From Straminergon stramineum (Eukaryota > Streptophyta > Bryopsida > Hypnales > Calliergonaceae): a DNA stretch of 64,000 nucleotides. The position numbers and the translations under genes were made by a program. Location of the stretch: positions 10,790,501 through 10,854,500 of the forward strand of contig OY987268.1 in NCBI GenBank assembly GCA_963920665.1. Reading direction: 5' to 3'. Position 1 is the first letter of the stretch. Each line of letters opens with the position of its first letter. The notes beneath the pieces are model-generated. The model worked only from the letters and a program-made list of their open reading frames with translations, was not told the DNA's origin and made no database searches. Shown in pieces: positions 60,193 through 64,000 of this stretch.

Positions 60193-62069
60193 AGCTAATG
60201 AGTTGTAATCTCTCTCAAGCTCTTTGAATTTCGAAATGCAGAAAGTCTCAATATGTAGAGGTTCTTTGCTGAGATTTTTAGATGCACAAGTTCTGTGCAT
60301 ATTAAACCAGACACTCCGGGTTGACACATTTTTGATTGCATCACTTGCAAGTGGCTCAATTTCAACACCCATACACTCTCTTGATTTCCATCTGTCTCTA
60401 ATATCATAATTAGCTAAAAAAATTAGCTTATCTACAATGAAGTCAACAATTGTCAATGCTAATTCCAGATTGTCACTATTGTCCAAAGACTTTTACTAAC
60501 CACTGTAAGAGGAATCATATAGAATTAAAAAAGGAGGGAAATAAATAGAAGGAAGCGAACAAGCAAAACTATGTATTAATTTACTATATTATTAAAATGG
60601 TGGTCCATTGCATCGTATCAAGGGAGTTCATTATGGAGGAGGAAGGACTTTTGGTAGGCATGGTCAATGACGTTTGCTCCAAGGTATGAAACAACCCCTT
60701 CCTTACCCTCTTCAATTCATCTAATTAGTAGTTACTAACTCTAACTGAGGCCTATTTCTAAGGTAGACCCCTAAGGCTAGAGGTCAGGTCCTTTTTTTAA
60801 TTTAGAAACCTAGAGAGGAGGTTCATAGCTTACCAAAAACCTAAGGCATGCCCAAATCAGAGTAAAAAGAAGAAAGTTATCACCAAATGAAGGTTAGGAC
60901 ATAATTTGGATGAGAAATAGTTAGATGTAAAATTTGGGGACAAATTGAGAGAATTGAGGAGAGGCTATTATTTAGAGTCCAAGGGCAAAAGAAAAAGTCA
61001 ATTCCGAGTTGTAGACTAGAAAGAATTAGCGGATGAAGTTTTAAGCACTGACTAGCGATCAAGCTTCATCCATCAAGAACTTTTAATAGGAATGTCCGAT
61101 TAGAAAGAGTCTTATCAATCTAGAAAGCTAGAGTTAGAGTCTATAAGGAAAAAAATATAAAACTTCTAAAAATAGTAAATAGGTAGAAGATCACCCGAAA
61201 CTTGAACCTTGAGGAAAACCAATAACAAACTTAGTAGGTTGAAGTCAAATAGGGGAGTTAGGACCATAGGCCCATAGGGGAGGTTCAACAAAGCTCATAG
61301 GACCCTCTCAAATAGGAAAAAAGCCAAAAAGATAAAGAAGGATGAAGTTTAGCTTAGGTTTGGATGAGAAATTCATAGAAGTTTCCAATTAGGACCAAAC
61401 TCTAGGGTTAGGTGTGGATAAGTCTCTTGAACAACTCCAAGAAATTTCAGGTCACTTTGAATTAGGGAACTAGACTTAAATTGTGGATGAAGTTTGATGA
61501 ACTGAGTAGCAGTCAAACTTCATTTGTTCATAACTTTGGCTAGGAGAATTAGATAGGGTCGAATTTTAGGTTTTTAGAAGGAGAAAGGAATTCTCTAAAA
61601 GGTTTTGTGGTTAGTTCCTCCCTAACATGAGCGACACCAAAAAATACAATGGCCTCGTCCATTCAACCAATCGATGACGTTGGACGTAAATTGAGTGATT
61701 CTTGCACATTTGAACACATTTAGGCACTTAGAAAAAAGATCCGTTGCTTAGAAGGCACAATAGACCATGCTTAAACATCCAAAAATAGGATTCATTTAGT
61801 CAAACCCCCAAAACCTAATTGTAATAGCAATTTACCAAAGATAGATAAATTGGCGCTCACAAGGAGCTAGACAATGAATGACTGCCAAAGGACGTACAAA
61901 CATACTAAAGTATAGTATTAGATTTAAGAAGACTTAGAGGAGTGATACATATAGTATCAAAACATTGTAAGTTAGTAGTTGTAGACTTGAGCTTGGTCTC
62001 TTAGAATATATGAAAATTTAAAGATATTTGTACTTATGTAAAGAAATTGCAATCATACTACTAAAATCA

Positions 62070-62844
62070 CAGTGACCTCTTTAATATCACATATTCAGAC
62101 TATGTGATATTACAGAAATCCGACGACCTCTTTAATATCACATATTCAAAATATGTGATATTACAGAAATAGAGTAAAAAGTAGTCGTTGAGGTGAGGTG
62201 ATATTAGAGAGGATTGACAGAGTGATATTAAAGAGGTGTGATTTTGATTGCTTTTTTGGGCTTCAAACTTCATTGCTCTTCCACAATTTCGTGATTTTGT
62301 GCAATTTGAACTTTCATGCTTTCAATGTGCTATTGCTATTACCATATGATTTGAAAAATTTGTTGGGTTGAAGCAATTTGAGATTCCACAACAATTCATG
62401 TATTTACAAAGTGTTTGAAATTTGCAAGTTTGTCATTTCAAGTCTTCAATTTTAGTCACCATTGTTTGTGAGGCAAGAACTTTATCAAGTGGTGTTGTTC
62501 AAGTATTCAATTGAGTTCAACAATATCTCCCAGGTACCCAAATTTCTTTACATTTACTTTGAGCAAATTTGACTTTAAGTATAGATTGATTGTTTGAATA
62601 TTGAGCTTTGTTTGAGCAATTCGAGCTTCATTTGAATAATTTTAATGTAATTTGAATCTCAATCTATTAGTTTGATCTATTTAGATGGGAATTTGAAGCC
62701 AAAAAAAGCAATCAAAATCACACCTCTTTAATATCACTCTGTCAATCCTCTCTAATATCACTTCACCTCAACGGCGATTTCGAAACCCTATTTTATTTCT
62801 GTAATATCACATAGTCTGAATATGTGATATTAAAGAGGTCATTG
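62070..62844. mobile_element. MITE-like element with hairpin-bearing inverted repeats, 775 bp
   Basis: The left end reads CAGTGACCTCTTTAATATCA and the right end is its inverted form with CAATG. Each tip holds a near-palindrome (TAATATCACATA, 7 nt, TATGTGATATTA). On the left the 51-bp tip unit is duplicated (62074 and 62125). Inverted arms extend to ~62275 and from ~62690, including AATCACACCTCTTTAATATC. The flank is TA on the right (62845-62846) and CA on the left (62068-62069), a possible TA duplication with one transition. CAGTG ends and TA suggest a Tc1/mariner-type non-autonomous element. Confidence 0.65.
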
Positions 62845-63390
62845 TACTTTTGAGCTTCATTTGAGCAATTTGGGTGAAATTTCGTCAATGCAATCTAACC
62901 TAATTTTAATAGTTTGACCTAATTAAAGTCTAATTTAAACAACTTGAGTATTTGTTTGAGCTTCATTTGAACAAATCGAGGCAAACTTGAACAATTTCAT
63001 CTAATTTCGATAGTATGATTTAATGTGAGCAATTTGACCTAACTTTTGCAATAGTCTCCAAAATCCAAAATTTTATTGTTGAATATATTTTGATGAATAT
63101 TTTGATGTGCAGTGGATTTTAGGAGACAAAGCATTGGAACGAAGTGGAGCATATTCAAGGGGTGCAAATTTTTAGAGTGCAAATTATATAGGTGCAATTT
63201 CCAACCTATTTTTTTTTTTTTAATTTTGCACTATATAGTTTCATTGTTGTAGAGTTTAGTGTTTAGGGTTTTTATTATCCTATCCTAAACTCTTTTTTTG
63301 TAATTTTGCACTACAAAGTTTCAGTATTGTAGAGTTTAGGGTTTAAGATTTTTCCTAGCTTAAATTTATTATTGTCATCTCTTTTAGACT
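62845..63390. other. Leader region of the Helitron replicase gene
   Basis: AT-rich, with recurring TTTGAGCTTCATTTGAGCAA words (also inside the preceding MITE-like element, 62575-62640) and a ~78-bp tandem duplication at 63212-63350 (TAATTTTGCACTA, then GTAGAGTTTAG). I could not identify the Helitron 5' terminus, which should begin TC after an A. Confidence 0.45.
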
Positions 63391-64000
63391 ATGGCTGAGG
63401 CTTTGTCTACGATTGATGACTATATAGATGTCATTGTTGATGGCATTGGATCCATGTGCATCCAATGTCCAAAATGTTTAGCATTTCGTTTTAGGAAGGA
63501 AAAAGCGACAATTTGTTGTTACAATGGCAAAGTTGCCAGTGAACATGTTAGCCATCCTATTGTCCATCCAATGCTCCATGAACTTTTCATGGGGAATACA
63601 CCTAACTCTCGAGGATTTTTAAAATCCATTAGAAAATATAATCAAACTTTTGCATTTACAAGTATGCGTAGTAAATTTCAGTCTAGCCAAGTCGAGGGTC
63701 AAGGGGTATATACTTTTCGTGTAAATGGAGACTTATACCATCATATTGGAAATTTAGAGCCCAAAATAGATGATGGCGCAAGATTTGCACAAATTTATTT
63801 TTTGGATGATGATTTGCAAACAGATCGTCGCATGGAGATCTTTGATGATCTTCATCATGACACCGTTAACAACATCCAAGAAGTTTTAGATTCGATAAAT
63901 GCATTAGTTCATGGTTTTAAGTCTTCACGTCATGTTCTTATGGGGGGACAAAATGTGGGACTTCATATCTTCGGTGAGACTCCTAATGGTGAACATCATC
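63391..64000 (+). CDS. Helitron replicase/helicase, N-terminal part, runs off the window
   Basis: An uninterrupted frame of 203 codons from the ATG at 63391 to the window end. Residues ~26-55 show CIQCPKCLAF...KATICCYNGKV, the Cys-rich zinc-finger-like region with the CC-x2-GKV block typical of Helitron proteins. About residues 80-150 (GFLKSIRKYNQTFAFTSM, VYTFRVNGDLYHHIGNLEP, ARFAQIYFLDDDLQTDRR) match the Helitron helicase-like N-terminal domain (Pfam PF14214) as I know it: F-R-hydrophobic-x-G near Y-x-H-I-G-x-L-x-P, then QIY-(F/Y)-x-D. The Rep HUH nuclease and Pif1-type helicase parts should lie beyond 64000. Helitrons move by rolling-circle replication. It is the only long intact coding sequence in the window, so this copy may be young. 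The start is the first ATG of the frame; an upstream exon cannot be excluded. Confidence 0.87.
   Translation, partial: MAEALSTIDDYIDVIVDGIGSMCIQCPKCLAFRFRKEKATICCYNGKVASEHVSHPIVHPMLHELFMGNTPNSRGFLKSIRKYNQTFAFTSMRSKFQSSQVEGQGVYTFRVNGDLYHHIGNLEPKIDDGARFAQIYFLDDDLQTDRRMEIFDDLHHDTVNNIQEVLDSINALVHGFKSSRHVLMGGQNVGLHIFGETPNGEHH

Larger units (their letters stand above)
58851..60505 (-). mobile_element. Second Tc1-type transposon, 1655 bp, inside LTR E
   Basis: Flanked by TA on both sides (58849-58850 and 60506-60507). The left tip reads CAATGATTAGCAAAAGTCTT and the right tip in inverted form CAGTGGTTAGTAAAAGTCTT, short TIRs of about 27 bp. Inside is a minus-strand Tc1-type transposase fossil. Size and short TIRs are typical of Tc1 elements, unlike the giant-armed copy at 4740-8275, and the tips are not related in sequence beyond CAGTG. 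So this is a separate lineage. Confidence 0.87.
51997..61861 (+). mobile_element. Solo-LTR-like element E with nested LTR D and Tc1 copy 2
   Basis: Starts TATGAG (TGTGAG with one transition) and ends GCTCACA, flanked by a perfect AGGAG duplication (51992-51996 and 61862-61866). The LTR proper is 51997-52380 plus 56506-61861 minus the transposon at 58851-60505, about 4.1 kb. Family landmarks: CAAAAAGCCCCC (~52068), then after D GGTTAAAACCATGC (~56570), TATA box 57384-57390, AAGCTTTGA blocks (57890-58010), two hairpins (61031-61071 and 61485-61525). It lies in the last codons of the DUF7869-like fossil. No internal retroelement genes. Confidence 0.85.

Noticed and set aside
60193..60486. Open frame upstream of the second Tc1 transposase, in the same frame as its start
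   Set aside because: It has no ATG at its head, runs into the terminal inverted repeat and has no known motif; Tc1 transposases normally begin near MAPR. Kept only as a remark.
1..64000. tRNA and rRNA genes
   Set aside because: I looked for B-box-like GGTTCGAATCC words and rRNA core words on both strands and saw none that fit; a covariance-model scan would be decisive.

Overview
This 64 kb window is AT-rich, repeat-dominated nuclear DNA with no intact host gene that I can recognise. It most likely comes from a land plant with a large, transposon-bloated genome. The clues are CACTA-type MITEs, several 4-5 kb solo-LTR-like elements (TG...CA ends, 5-bp target duplications), a Helitron with a plant-style N-terminal region, and a possible initiator-Met-tRNA primer-binding site. 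I cannot name the species. Almost every open frame in the window is chance or a fragment of a decayed element; the only long uninterrupted coding sequence I trust is the start of a Helitron replicase (63391 to the window end).

Layout, left half: a fold-back element with 0.82 kb tandem units inside (1-2741, carrying a CACTA MITE at 234-439); gene-free DNA; a complete 3536-bp Tc1-type DNA transposon with 943-bp inverted repeats and a stop-broken DD34E transposase (4740-8275); then a fossil coding sequence on the minus strand (about 26250 down to 8278) cut into four pieces by three solo-LTR-like insertions: A (8934-13887, perfect GTACT duplication), B (14949-19153, inverted, carrying a 190-bp CACTA MITE) and C (19211-23467). 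From 26251 to 46390 I see gene-free DNA: degenerate repeat families, an inverted copy of the 0.82 kb units (31971-33900), a C-rich minisatellite (38632-38856) and a GC-rich block with a possible retroelement primer-binding site (41549-42664).

Layout, right half: a decayed copy of a transposase-like gene whose motifs match my recollection of the DUF7869 family (46763-47909 and 51344-51996). It is split by a 3.4 kb fold-back element with four long hairpins (47910-51343), and near its 3' end by solo LTR E (51997-61861, perfect AGGAG duplication). LTR E contains a nested solo LTR D (52381-56500) and a second dead Tc1-type transposon (58851-60505). Beyond lie a hairpin-ended MITE-like element (62070-62844) and the Helitron.

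The relative order of events can be read from nesting: coding-like hosts first, then fold-back and LTR insertions, then LTR D in E, Tc1 copy 2 in E, a 1.19 kb insertion in one fold-back arm and a MITE in B. The most unusual items are the Tc1 element with giant, internally repeated and nearly identical terminal arms around a dead transposase, two DD34E elements in a plant-like setting, and an LTR family present only as solo copies that share a conserved hairpin.
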